NCBI RefSeq assembly: GCF_900114285.1
Contig: NZ_FOSN01000009.1
Span: 113,199 to 177,198, forward strand
Reading direction: 5' to 3'
Length of the DNA stretch: 64,000 bases
From: Methylocapsa palsarum
Lineage (GTDB): Bacteria; Pseudomonadota; Alphaproteobacteria; Rhizobiales; Beijerinckiaceae
Shown one piece after another: positions 56,519-64,000 of the stretch; within the stretch, counting starts at the first letter, position 1, and each line of letters begins with the position of its first letter. The notes under the pieces are model-generated. The model searched no databases. It was not told the origin of the DNA and saw nothing but the letters and a program-made list of their open reading frames with translations. The translations under genes and the position numbers were made by a program.

Positions 56519-57091
56519 ATGCTTGTTCTCATCCTCGGGATCGCCGTCTTTCTCGGCGTGCATGTCCTTTCGACCTTTCGCGATACGCGGGCGGACCTCA
56601 TCAAAAGGTTCGGCGCCGCCGTCTTCAGGATCGGCTATTCCGCCGCCGCGATCGCCGGATTCGTTCTGATCGTGTGGGGATTTTCCCGTTACCGGGCGGA
56701 AGGCCTGATCCACGTCTGGAGCCCGCCGCTCTGGACCCGCCATCTGACGATTATGCTGATGTGGTTCGCCTTCATCGCGCTGGCTTGCATGAACCCGGCG
56801 CCCGGCAGGATCAGGGGCTGGCTCCGCCACCCGATGCTCGTCGCCATCAAGATCTGGGCGCTGGCGCATCTTCTGGTCAACGGCGATCTTGGCGGCATGA
56901 TCCTGTTTGGTTCGTTTCTCGCCTTCGCCGTCTACGACCGCATCGCGGTGAAGAAGCGCGGCGATCTCGGCGCCCCGAGGATCACGTCCTTCACCCGCGC
57001 CGACGCCATCGCCCTCGGAGCCGGAACCCTCGCCTATCTGGCGATGATCGCCCTGCATCCGGTCCTGATCGGCGCGCCCGTCCTGACGTGA
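56519..57091 (+). CDS. nnrU: NnrU family membrane protein
   Basis: A 190-residue protein of about six helices, starting MLVLILGIAVFLGVHVLSTF with GGGG three bases before the ATG. RHLTIMLMWFAFIAL and HPMLVAIKIWALAHLLVNGDL match the NnrU/isoprenoid-cyclase-like family (also seen in carotenoid isomerases Z-ISO). NnrU was first linked to nitrite/nitric oxide metabolism; no denitrification genes are present here. An upstream frame overlapping pyk is not used. Confidence 0.9.
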   Translation: MLVLILGIAVFLGVHVLSTFRDTRADLIKRFGAAVFRIGYSAAAIAGFVLIVWGFSRYRAEGLIHVWSPPLWTRHLTIMLMWFAFIALACMNPAPGRIRGWLRHPMLVAIKIWALAHLLVNGDLGGMILFGSFLAFAVYDRIAVKKRGDLGAPRITSFTRADAIALGAGTLAYLAMIALHPVLIGAPVLT

Positions 57092-57135
57092 CTCGTGGAT
57101 AGACCGTAAACGGCGTAAGCCAGGGATGTAAAATC

Positions 57136-57414
57136 ATGGAAAAATCCGATTACGACGAGACGACGGCGTTGGCGCAATTGCCAAATCTCGATATCGAAAT
57201 CCGTCATCGCCGGCCCTGGGAAGGCGGCGAGGAGATGGTTGCGATCACCTTGCGGGCAAGGCCTTCGTTCGACGCGCTGTTCAATCTGTCCGAAGCCGGC
57301 AATCCCATGCTGTTCTGGATGCGGGCGATGGAGGCGGCGTGGTCGCCCTGGCTGCGCCTCATGAATCCGCCGCGGCCGCCGGAACTTGGCCGCGACGACA
57401 AGTCTGCCCGCTAG
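57136..57414 (+). CDS. Hypothetical protein, 92 residues
   Basis: I do not recognise this protein. It is soluble, acidic at the start and has no signal peptide. It contains EIRHRRPWEGGEEMVAITL and an amphipathic, Trp-rich stretch FWMRAMEAAWSPWLRLMNPP. AGGGA lies ten bases before the ATG and codon use matches its neighbours, so it looks real. The stop TAG is the border of a repeat element, so the ancestral C-terminus might have been altered by insertion. Confidence 0.6.
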   Translation: MEKSDYDETTALAQLPNLDIEIRHRRPWEGGEEMVAITLRARPSFDALFNLSEAGNPMLFWMRAMEAAWSPWLRLMNPPRPPELGRDDKSAR

Positions 57415-57525
57415 AGCGCTTCCCGATCGCATGGGGTCATGCGATCGATCAGAAATCGCTCCAGAGTCAAAAGCTCGAGCATAGTCTTGTCGATTGGATT
57501 GATTCATTCCGATCGGAAGATGCTT
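57411..57525 (+). repeat. 114-bp double-hairpin repeat, copy 9
   Basis: It begins CTAGAGCGCTTCCCGATCGCATG; the TAG is the stop of the 92-residue gene. The second hairpin carries GATTGGATTGATTCATTCC, and the right border is worn (GATGCTTTTG). Confidence 0.92.
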
Positions 57526-57783
57526 TTGAGAGCATTGGCAAAACCACCGTGTGAAGGATCCGGCGGTCAAAATCTAACTCTTGGAACCCACTTCCGGACA
57601 CTGGACGGAAACGTCCTGGAGGTCCGCAGAGGGCCGCCAAAAGCGGTCGTCGGATCATCAAAAGCCGCGTCCATGCTCAAGCGCCTGCTAACGTGGCCGC
57701 TCGCCTGGTTTGCAAGCTGTGCAGGAATAAAATATCGTCAATGCGATCAGCGCAGTTACCGTTGTTTGTATCGGAGAATGAGG
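57526..57783. other. Leader of the DUF1254 gene
   Basis: About 260 bp between a repeat element and the DUF1254 start. An open frame runs in from upstream but the sequence does not resemble a known protein. No terminator or clear promoter seen. Confidence 0.35.
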
Positions 57784-59301
57784 ATGAATTCGAGGTCTAT
57801 GTTGCTCTTCTCCGGGGTAATATTGACAGTTTTCGGTAACCTGGGCTCTGCGTTGAGTGCGGATCAGCTAAAGTACTCGGCAAAAATTCCATCCTCGATC
57901 GTAACGCCTGACGTGGTCCACACCTCGATTGGCGCCCTGCACTACAAGGATGGCGCGCCCGACAAGAACACCGTGACTTTAGTTTACGATCAGCTTGATC
58001 TTAGTCGTGGGATTGAGACTTTCATGCAGGGAATGCCAGCGACTTCGGTCTATGCCATTTGTCGTGGTCTCAGCGAGGTCGGCGTAAGGGAGAACCAGAC
58101 ATTTGGCATGACTGAAAGTCTGATGGATGCCCGTTCGCTCTTCCTCACAGCCAATACAACGACCCCCTATGTCCTATCATGTCTCAACCTCAATACGGGT
58201 CCCGTTGTGTTGCAGGCGCCCCCTGGTGTTCTCGGGCCCGTCGATGACGCCTATTTTCGCTGGGTCACGGACATCGGCCTGACCGGACCAGACGCTGGTA
58301 AGGGCGGTAAATATCTGTTTCTGCCTCCAGGCTATTCTGGCAGTGTGCCCACGGAGGGCTATCACGTCATCAAGTCGTCAACGAACCGACTTCTCGTGTT
58401 CTTCCGTGTATTCGTGGAGCACGGCGACATCGCCGCCGCCGTCAAGAGCGTGAAGACAAACAACCAGGTCTACCCGCTGGCAGCGGCTCAAACCTCACCG
58501 CAGACGACGTTTGTCGATATATCCGGCAAGCAGTTCAACACTATCAGTTCGAACACGTTTGAGTTCTATGATGAATTGAATTCTGTTGTTCAAAGCGAAC
58601 CAGCCAACTTCGTGCCGCCGGAAACCGTTGGCCTGTTTGCAGCCATTGGCATCAAGAAGGACAAGCCGTTCAGCCCCGACGCACGGATGAAGAAAATTCT
58701 GACTGATGCCGTGGCAATTGGAAATGGCGCCGCACGCGCATTGTTGTGGGCTCCGCGTGACCCGCGGACGAAATTCTATGCTGACCGGCAATGGGAAACT
58801 CCCTTCGTCGGCAACAGCTATCTTTTCGCCGATGGGGCGGAACGTATACTCGACGCGCGCTCGATGTTTTTCTATTACGCAACGGGCATTACACCAGCCA
58901 TGGCTGATGCGAAGCCTGGTACGGGTTCGGCTTACGCAGTGGCTTTCCTAGACTCCAAGGGCAATGCTCTCGACGGAGGAAAAACGTACAAGCTCACACT
59001 GCCGGGTCCGGTCCCCGCCAAGCAGTTTTGGTCATTCGCGGTATACAGCAACCAGTCGCGCTCCCTTCTGGAAACTGATCAGAAGTCAGCCGGAATCGAC
59101 AATGCCGCGCCGGGGCTGAAGGCAAATTCCGACGGGTCGTACACTGTTTCGTTCGGGCCTAAGCCGCCTATGGGCCAAGAAAAAAACTGGGTCCAAACCA
59201 TGCCCGGCAAAGGGTACAATGTGATCCTGCGGCTTTATGGTCCCCTGGAACCTTGGTTCGACAAGTCATGGAAGCCAGGCGACTTCGAGTTGAGCCACTA
59301 G
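57784..59301 (+). CDS. DUF1254/DUF1214 exported protein
   Basis: A 505-residue protein from the ATG at 57784, eight bases after GGAG (an ATG two codons earlier is also possible). It has a signal peptide (about 1-26, ending SALSADQ), a DUF1254 N-terminal half including YVLSCLNLNTGPVVLQAPPG and a DUF1214 C-terminal half with LPGPVPAKQFWSFAVYSNQS. The family is periplasmic; function unknown. Codon choice is visibly less GC-biased than that of neighbours, and repeat elements flank it on both sides in the same orientation, so it may have been acquired. Its TAG stop belongs to the downstream repeat. Confidence 0.9.
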   Translation: MNSRSMLLFSGVILTVFGNLGSALSADQLKYSAKIPSSIVTPDVVHTSIGALHYKDGAPDKNTVTLVYDQLDLSRGIETFMQGMPATSVYAICRGLSEVGVRENQTFGMTESLMDARSLFLTANTTTPYVLSCLNLNTGPVVLQAPPGVLGPVDDAYFRWVTDIGLTGPDAGKGGKYLFLPPGYSGSVPTEGYHVIKSSTNRLLVFFRVFVEHGDIAAAVKSVKTNNQVYPLAAAQTSPQTTFVDISGKQFNTISSNTFEFYDELNSVVQSEPANFVPPETVGLFAAIGIKKDKPFSPDARMKKILTDAVAIGNGAARALLWAPRDPRTKFYADRQWETPFVGNSYLFADGAERILDARSMFFYYATGITPAMADAKPGTGSAYAVAFLDSKGNALDGGKTYKLTLPGPVPAKQFWSFAVYSNQSRSLLETDQKSAGIDNAAPGLKANSDGSYTVSFGPKPPMGQEKNWVQTMPGKGYNVILRLYGPLEPWFDKSWKPGDFELSH

Positions 59302-59415
59302 AGCGCTTTCCGATCGCATGACGTCATGCGATCGATCAGAAATCGCTCCAGAGTCAGTAGCTTGAGCATATTCTTCTCGATTGGATTGATTCAATCCAAT
59401 CGGACTATGCTCTAG
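59299..59415 (+). repeat. 114-bp double-hairpin repeat, copy 10 (best-preserved)
   Basis: It begins CTAGAGCGCTTTCCGATCGCATGA and ends GACTATGCTCTAG, so both borders keep CTAG. The TAG at 59299 is the stop of the DUF1254 gene. The terminal inverted repeats GAGCGCTTTCCGATCGCATG and GAGCATAGTCCGATTGGATT are imperfect matches of each other. Confidence 0.96.
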
Positions 59416-59453
59416 GTGTTTGGACCCGCCGGTCGAGGCGCGCCCGGCGCTGC

Positions 59454-59711
59454 TCAGGACAAGCTTTGGACGAACGCGCGCTCAGGAGGCAGGGCGGCGT
59501 CGTGATCGGGCGGCGCTGGACGGAAGAACAGCCACGTGCTGAAAAGGATCAACGCGCCGCAACCAATCAGCACGCTGTTCTTGCGGATGGCTTGCGTCAG
59601 CGTTTCCAGGTCGTCCTGGGGGTCTGGTTCGCGGGGGCGCATTGAATAGGTGAGGAGTCCCGCCACGCCCAAGACCGCGGGCACGATTTTCAGAAATACG
59701 ATCAGGTCCAT
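59454..59711 (-). CDS. Small membrane protein, unknown function
   Basis: An 85-residue protein from the ATG at 59711, with a first hydrophobic helix MDLIVFLKIVPAVLGVAGLL, a charged linker containing EPDPQDDLETLTQAIRK and a second helix SVLIGCGALILFSTWLFF. I do not recognise it. Tail has a short charged end. It lies downstream of the penicillin-binding protein on the opposite side of a repeat element. Confidence 0.6.
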   Translation of the reverse strand: MDLIVFLKIVPAVLGVAGLLTYSMRPREPDPQDDLETLTQAIRKNSVLIGCGALILFSTWLFFRPAPPDHDAALPPERAFVQSLS

Positions 59712-59844
59712 GAATCTCGGTTCCGATGTCGCCAAAGCGCTTCGGCCCTTATACTCCAATTTTTGACGTCCAGATCATTTGTTCCAGCAAGGTCCCCGCA
59801 AGGTTCCCCGGTAGATGCCGGAAGCGCGGTTTTCCGGCGATCGG

Positions 59845-62079
59845 CTACCCCCCGAACAAGGTCTCGAAGAAATTGCGCTCTCTTGGAGCTGAAGGAGCCG
59901 AGGGAATCTGCCGGGCTTCGCCTCCTTGCGGGATCAACCCCGGCGGCAGCAGTCCGCCGGAACGGCCCGGCCGTTCCGTCTGGGCGCGCGAGGTCTGACC
60001 CGCCCCGCCCGGCGGCGCGCTTCGCGCATCCCCGACATTCTGGACGGGCGCGCGGGGGGCGTTCTGGGCGACGGGCGGCGCAAACGGCCAGAACGGATTG
60101 GCTTCCTCGCCTGGAGCGCTTTGTTGCGGCGCACCCTGCCAGAGGCCGCCGGGAAGAGGCTGCGGCGGAACGCCCTGATGCGCGACGCGCATGAATCGCG
60201 ACCAGATCTCGACCGGAAGATTGCCGCCCGAGGCTTTCCTCGTCGGCGAACTGTCGTCGTTGCCGAGCCAGACGCCGGTGACGAGATGGCTCGTGTAGCC
60301 GATGAACCAGGCGTCGCGCCAATCCTGGCTGGTGCCGGTCTTGCCGGCGGCCTGCCAGCCGGGAACGTCGCCCTTGCGCGCGGTTCCGGTGAGCAGGGTC
60401 TCCTGCATCATCGTGTTCATCATCGCGTCATAGGCGGGATCGATGACGCGGCCGTTGCTGGCGCCCTTGCGCTGGTAAAGCAGCTTCCCGGCGCTGGTCT
60501 TCACTTTGGAGACGATCTGCGCCTGCACGCCGACGCCGCCATTGGCGAAAGGCGCGTAAGCGGTGACGAGCTCCAGCGGCGTGACTTCGGAGGTCCCGAG
60601 CGCGATCGAGGCGTTGGTGTTCAACTCCGAGGCGATTCCGAGCCGGTGGGCGGTCTTGACGATCGCCTTCGGCCCGACCTCGACGCCAAGCCGCACGGCG
60701 ACGGTGTTCAGCGAGAGCGACAGGGCCTTCGTCAGCGTGACCGGGCCGAAATATTCGTGGGAGTAATTCTCCGGTTGCCAGCCCTTCACATTGACCGGGG
60801 CGTCCTCGCGCACCGAGCCGGGGGTCAGACCATGTTCGAGCGCCGTGAGATAGACGAACGGTTTGAAGGCGGAGCCGGGCTGCCGTTTGGCGAAGACCGC
60901 GCGGTTGAACTGGCTGTCGGAGTAATTGCGTCCGCCGACGAGCGCCTTGATCGCCCCGTCCGGGTCCATCGCGACGATCGCGCCCTGGCTCACGCCGAAC
61001 GCCTCGCCTTTGCGGTCGAGCTCCTCGCCGAGCGCCTTCTCCGCCGCGCCCTGAAGGCCCGCGTTGATCGTCGTCGAGACAACGATGTCCTCCTCGACCG
61101 CGCCGATCGTATCGTCGAGGACGTCCATCACATAATCGGCGGCGTAATTGACCGACCCGGCGCCCTGGTCGCGCACGGCGTAGGCCGGATGGGCGAGGGC
61201 GAGCGCCGCCATCGCGTCGGTGATCAACCCGTCCTGCGCCATCGCCGCGAGGACCTGCGCCGCGCGTTCCGAGGCGCCCGCGGGATTGCGGTTGGGCGCG
61301 AGCTTCGTCGGCGCCTTCATCAGTCCGGCGAGCACGGCCGCCTCGGGCAGCGTCGCCTCGCGCGCGCCGTGGCCGAAATATTTGCGCGCCGCGGCCTCGA
61401 CCCCATAGGCGCCGGAGCCGAAATAGACCCGGTTCAGATACATCTCCAGAATCTGGTTCTTGGAATAATGATGCTCCAGCCAGAGCGCCAGGATCGCCTC
61501 CTGGATCTTGCGCGAGAGGGTCCGCTCCTGGGTCAGGAACAGGTTCTTGGCGAGTTGCTGGGTCAGGGTCGAGCCGCCCTGCATCGCGCCGCCCGCCGCA
61601 TTGCGCGTCAGGGCGCGCAGGATGCCGAGCGGGTCAACGCCGTAATGCGAATAGAACCGCCGGTCCTCGATCGCGACAAAGGCTTTGGGCAGATAGGGCG
61701 GCAGATCGGCGATCCTCACCGCGGCACCGCCGGTGTCGCCGCGATTGGCGAGCAGAACTCCGGAATCTGAAAGAATGGCGATATTGGGCGGGCGCTTCGG
61801 CACCGCGAGTTCGTCGATCGGCGGCAGCTTCGCCACGTAATAGGCGACGACGCCCGCGCCCCCGACCGCCGCCCAGACGCAGAGAATGAAGCACCAGTAG
61901 AGAAAACCGCCAAGGAGCCTGCCCCGCCGCGCGCGCCGCCTGCGCGGCGTTTCGGCGCGTCCCGCTCCCGGCTCCCGGCTCCCGGGAGTGCTGCGATATG
62001 TCATGCCGTCCGCCGCCGCATCGAGAAAAACTCCGGAGCGCAGGCCCCGCCGCGCCGCTTTCACCAGGCTTCGTTCCAT
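59845..62079 (-). CDS. Class A penicillin-binding protein (PBP1a type)
   Basis: A 744-residue bifunctional peptidoglycan synthase. A basic cytoplasmic tail and one transmembrane helix (about 58-83) precede the GT51 glycosyltransferase domain (AIEDRRFYSHYGVD with the catalytic Glu; GGSTLTQQLAKNLFL) and a transpeptidase domain with SxxK (PGSAFKPF), SxN (SLNT) and KTG (GKTGTSQDWRD). A Pro/Gln/Ala-rich C-terminal tail of about 110 residues follows. The ATG at 62079 has a weak ribosome site; Met26 is an alternative. Divergent from dnaN. Confidence 0.95.
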   Translation of the reverse strand: MERSLVKAARRGLRSGVFLDAAADGMTYRSTPGSREPGAGRAETPRRRRARRGRLLGGFLYWCFILCVWAAVGGAGVVAYYVAKLPPIDELAVPKRPPNIAILSDSGVLLANRGDTGGAAVRIADLPPYLPKAFVAIEDRRFYSHYGVDPLGILRALTRNAAGGAMQGGSTLTQQLAKNLFLTQERTLSRKIQEAILALWLEHHYSKNQILEMYLNRVYFGSGAYGVEAAARKYFGHGAREATLPEAAVLAGLMKAPTKLAPNRNPAGASERAAQVLAAMAQDGLITDAMAALALAHPAYAVRDQGAGSVNYAADYVMDVLDDTIGAVEEDIVVSTTINAGLQGAAEKALGEELDRKGEAFGVSQGAIVAMDPDGAIKALVGGRNYSDSQFNRAVFAKRQPGSAFKPFVYLTALEHGLTPGSVREDAPVNVKGWQPENYSHEYFGPVTLTKALSLSLNTVAVRLGVEVGPKAIVKTAHRLGIASELNTNASIALGTSEVTPLELVTAYAPFANGGVGVQAQIVSKVKTSAGKLLYQRKGASNGRVIDPAYDAMMNTMMQETLLTGTARKGDVPGWQAAGKTGTSQDWRDAWFIGYTSHLVTGVWLGNDDSSPTRKASGGNLPVEIWSRFMRVAHQGVPPQPLPGGLWQGAPQQSAPGEEANPFWPFAPPVAQNAPRAPVQNVGDARSAPPGGAGQTSRAQTERPGRSGGLLPPGLIPQGGEARQIPSAPSAPRERNFFETLFGG

Positions 62080-62294
62080 TTAATCCGGGCGGCTTAAGGG
62101 CTCGTAAAGGCGAAGCGAGGGCGATGAAACGCCGCCCTGGCCGCCGCGCGTCGTAAAAGCCGCCGTTTCCTGCGTCAAAGCCGTGCGCAACCCTTGCGTC
62201 CGACTTGCGATTTCCCCGCAGCCGCGCCAAAGTCCACGCCCCGCGCCGGACCGCACGGCGCGCGAGGGGATGAACCACCGCCGATTGGATGCCC

Positions 62295-63413
62295 ATGAAA
62301 GTCACTCTCGAACGAGCGGCGCTTTTGAAGTCGCTCGGCCATGTTCACCGCGTGGTGGAGCGCCGCAACACGATCCCGATCCTTTCCAACGTCCTGTTGC
62401 AGGCGGACGGCCGGTTCCTGACCCTCAAGGCGACCGATCTCGATCTTGAAGTCACTGAACGACTCGCGGCCGACGTCGGCCAGGCCGGGGCGACGACGCT
62501 GCCCGCCCATATCCTCTATGACATCGTCCGCAAGCTTCCCGACGGGGCGCAGGTCTCGCTCGAGACGAGCGGCGAAAGCGGCCAGCTGCAGCTGCGTTCG
62601 GGGCGTTCGCGATTCCTGTTGCAATCCTTGCCGGAGAGCGATTTTCCGGATCTGACGGCGGGCGAACTCAGCCACGATTTCACCCTTGCCGCGTCCGATC
62701 TCAAAAAGCTGATCGACAAGACCCAGTTCGCCATCTCCAACGAGGAGACCCGCTATTATCTCAACGGCGTCTTCCTGCACGCCGCCGACGTCGAGGGTCA
62801 TCTGATGCTGCGCGCCGTCGCGACCGACGGCCACCGGCTCGCGCGGGTGGATGTTCCGGCGCCGAAGGGCGCGGCGGGAATGCCGGGCGTGATCGTGCCG
62901 CGCAAGGCGGTGGCGGAGGTGCAAAAGCTGCTTGACGATCCGGCGCAGGAGATCCGCGTCGAGATTTCAACCGCCAAGGCGCGTTTCACCTTCGGCGATA
63001 TCGTGCTCACCTCTAAACTGATCGACGGGACGTTCCCCGATTACGCCCGCGTCATTCCCGCAGGCAACGACAAAAGACTTGTCGTGGACCGCGCGCCCTT
63101 CGCCGCCGCGGTCGATAGGGTCTCGACGATTTCCTCGGAGCGGGGCAGAGCGGTCAAGCTCGCCGTGTCGGAGGGCAAGCTGACCCTCTCGGTCACAAAC
63201 CCTGATTCGGGTTCGGCCTTCGAGGAGCTCGACGTCGATTACGATGCGGCGCCGATGGATATCGGCTTCAACGCTCGCTACCTGCTCGACATCACCGAAC
63301 AGCTCGACAGCGACACGGCTTTGTTCAAACTCGCCGACCCCGGCTCGCCGACGCTGGTGCAGGACCAGGACGGCGCCAGCGCATTGTATGTGCTGATGCC
63401 GATGCGGGTGTAG
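62295..63413 (+). CDS. dnaN: DNA polymerase III beta subunit (sliding clamp)
   Basis: A 372-residue clamp that tethers DNA polymerase III to DNA. The start MKVTLERAALLKSLGHVHRVVERRNTIPILSN is canonical; an ATG two codons upstream is an alternative. Later segments RYYLNGVFLH, VATDGHRLAR and the C-terminal YVLMPMRV are conserved. dnaA and recF are not adjacent in this window, so the usual origin cluster is split, as in many alphaproteobacteria. Confidence 0.97.
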   Translation: MKVTLERAALLKSLGHVHRVVERRNTIPILSNVLLQADGRFLTLKATDLDLEVTERLAADVGQAGATTLPAHILYDIVRKLPDGAQVSLETSGESGQLQLRSGRSRFLLQSLPESDFPDLTAGELSHDFTLAASDLKKLIDKTQFAISNEETRYYLNGVFLHAADVEGHLMLRAVATDGHRLARVDVPAPKGAAGMPGVIVPRKAVAEVQKLLDDPAQEIRVEISTAKARFTFGDIVLTSKLIDGTFPDYARVIPAGNDKRLVVDRAPFAAAVDRVSTISSERGRAVKLAVSEGKLTLSVTNPDSGSAFEELDVDYDAAPMDIGFNARYLLDITEQLDSDTALFKLADPGSPTLVQDQDGASALYVLMPMRV

Positions 63414-63440
63414 GAGAACGGCGACCCCTCTCAGCGAAAT

Positions 63441-63671
63441 CTACTTCTCGTTCTCCAAGATGCGCATCAGCAGTTCTTTTCCGCCTTCGATGGATTCGTC
63501 GCCGCGAAAGCGGGAGATTTCCAGATGGTTATCCTCGAAAATGTCGATTTCTACCCTCTCGCCGACAAAAGTAGCGGATAAGCGAACCGTATCGGGCCTC
63601 GTCCGTTCAATAAAAAAATGCACGTTTGCAGCTTCCAGAGCTTTAATGGTGTCAAAAATTGCCGACGACAT
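63441..63671 (-). CDS. Small conserved-looking protein, 76 residues
   Basis: A 76-residue protein with a strong AAGGAGG eight bases before its ATG. Sequence features are a helical start MSSAIFDTIKALEAANVHFFIE, then RPDTVRLSATFVGERVEIDIFEDNHLEISRF-like strands ending EGGKELLMRILE. It resembles a group of 70-80 residue proteins often found beside mobile or toxin loci, whose function is unknown; that link is tentative. Convergent with dnaN and close to an IS fragment. Confidence 0.75.
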   Translation of the reverse strand: MSSAIFDTIKALEAANVHFFIERTRPDTVRLSATFVGERVEIDIFEDNHLEISRFRGDESIEGGKELLMRILENEK

Positions 63672-63931
63672 CTGCGCGCCTCCTTGTCATGGCTTACGAA
63701 AACGATTTTCGAAAAGAAGTGTTTTAGCCTTCTTCGCCCCTGGAAGACCCGCCTTCGCATAATTCAGAAGTTTGCAGGGGCGCGCGCGTAAGGAAAGCAA
63801 GCAGCAAATTTAGATTCATTTTTTATGATGGCGGCTTTGGCCCCGGTCGATGCACAGGCGGTTGAACCTCCGACGATGCATAATGCCACGCCCGTTGGAA
63901 GGCGCTGACCTTGCCCCTTGAATGCCCTCGT
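63672..63931. other. Intergenic region beside the insertion sequence
   Basis: About 260 bp. It contains the short inverted repeat CGAAAACGATTTTCG (near 63698) and an AT-rich patch at about 63805-63830. The last 100 bp probably belong to the end of the insertion sequence. Confidence 0.35.
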
Positions 63932-64000
63932 TCATAACCAGACTCTGTTCTCTGTCTGATCCTTTTGAACCCTGTCGGCGAACTCGGCGGGCGTGAGCCC
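63932..64000 (-). mobile_element. C-terminal end of an IS3-like transposase (cut by window)
   Basis: Reading the minus strand from the window edge gives GLTPAEFADRVQKDQTENRV followed by two residues and a TGA at 63932-63934. GLTPAEFA is the characteristic tail of the integrase-core transposase (OrfB) of IS3-family elements. Only 22 residues are visible, so neither the family subgroup nor the integrity of the element can be judged. Confidence 0.6.

Noticed and set aside
57439..57783. Upstream 115-codon extension of the DUF1254 gene
   Set aside because: The extension reads through a repeat element and precedes a clear signal peptide.
59926..61770. 614-codon open frame opposite the penicillin-binding protein gene
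   Set aside because: It is Arg/Asp/Gly-rich low-quality sequence antisense to an intact PBP with all catalytic motifs.

Overview
This 64-kb window looks like chromosome from a high-G+C alphaproteobacterium of the order Rhizobiales (Hyphomicrobiales), plausibly the Beijerinckiaceae/Methylocystaceae part. The evidence is a one-step (C4) 5-aminolevulinate synthase, a GapR-type DUF2312 protein, the gene order ubiG / lysC-ptsP-prfA, an ornithine decarboxylase-acetyltransferase-homospermidine synthase cluster with a structured leader, and a free-standing dnaN. The genus is inference only. I see no rRNA, tRNA, CRISPR array, prophage or plasmid genes.

Layout. 1-10 kb: a cut-off O-antigen ligase, a secreted protein with two copies of a five-cysteine domain, a large PAS-GGDEF-EAL enzyme, a DUF4239 membrane protein, a HAD phosphatase, a serine beta-lactamase-like hydrolase and an AI-2E-type transporter. 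10-20 kb: a UspA protein, a two-barrel outer membrane protein, hemA, a UDP-glucuronate 4-epimerase, two secreted Gly/Trp/Tyr-rich paralogues, an HD-domain protein and a YVTN beta-propeller. 20-32 kb: a VanB-like reductase, lepA, an HWE histidine kinase, xerC, a PfkB kinase, a three-gene NMT1/THI5-type ABC importer and a divergent creatininase-family amidohydrolase. 32-40 kb: an osmoregulated periplasmic glucan protein, the polyamine operon with a candidate speF leader RNA, and a sterol-desaturase-type hydroxylase. 40-52 kb: prfA, ptsP, lysC, ubiG, a semialdehyde dehydrogenase, a secreted chorismate-lyase-fold protein, a DedA protein, dsbB, rlmN and a SIMPL protein. 52-64 kb: a methyltransferase, gapR, an N-formylglutamate amidohydrolase-like gene, DUF1036, pyk, NnrU, a DUF1254 protein, a class A PBP, dnaN, a small orphan gene and the tail of an IS3-like transposase.

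Pathways represented include the homospermidine route (ornithine to putrescine to homospermidine), haem synthesis, envelope building (PBP, glucan, O-antigen, glucuronate epimerase), aspartate-family amino acids and nitrogen-PTS signalling.

Two non-coding patterns stand out. First, ten copies of a roughly 114-bp double-hairpin repeat carry imperfect terminal inverted repeats and TA-type borders; seven of them supply the stop codon of the neighbouring gene, always in the same orientation. Second, at least eleven short tandem duplications (units 13-20 bp) sit mostly right beside start or stop codons; in two cases they copy the start codon itself. The strongest protein-level novelties are the duplicated five-Cys domain, the CX6CX11CXC tail shared by the secreted paralogues, and the fused double outer-membrane barrel.
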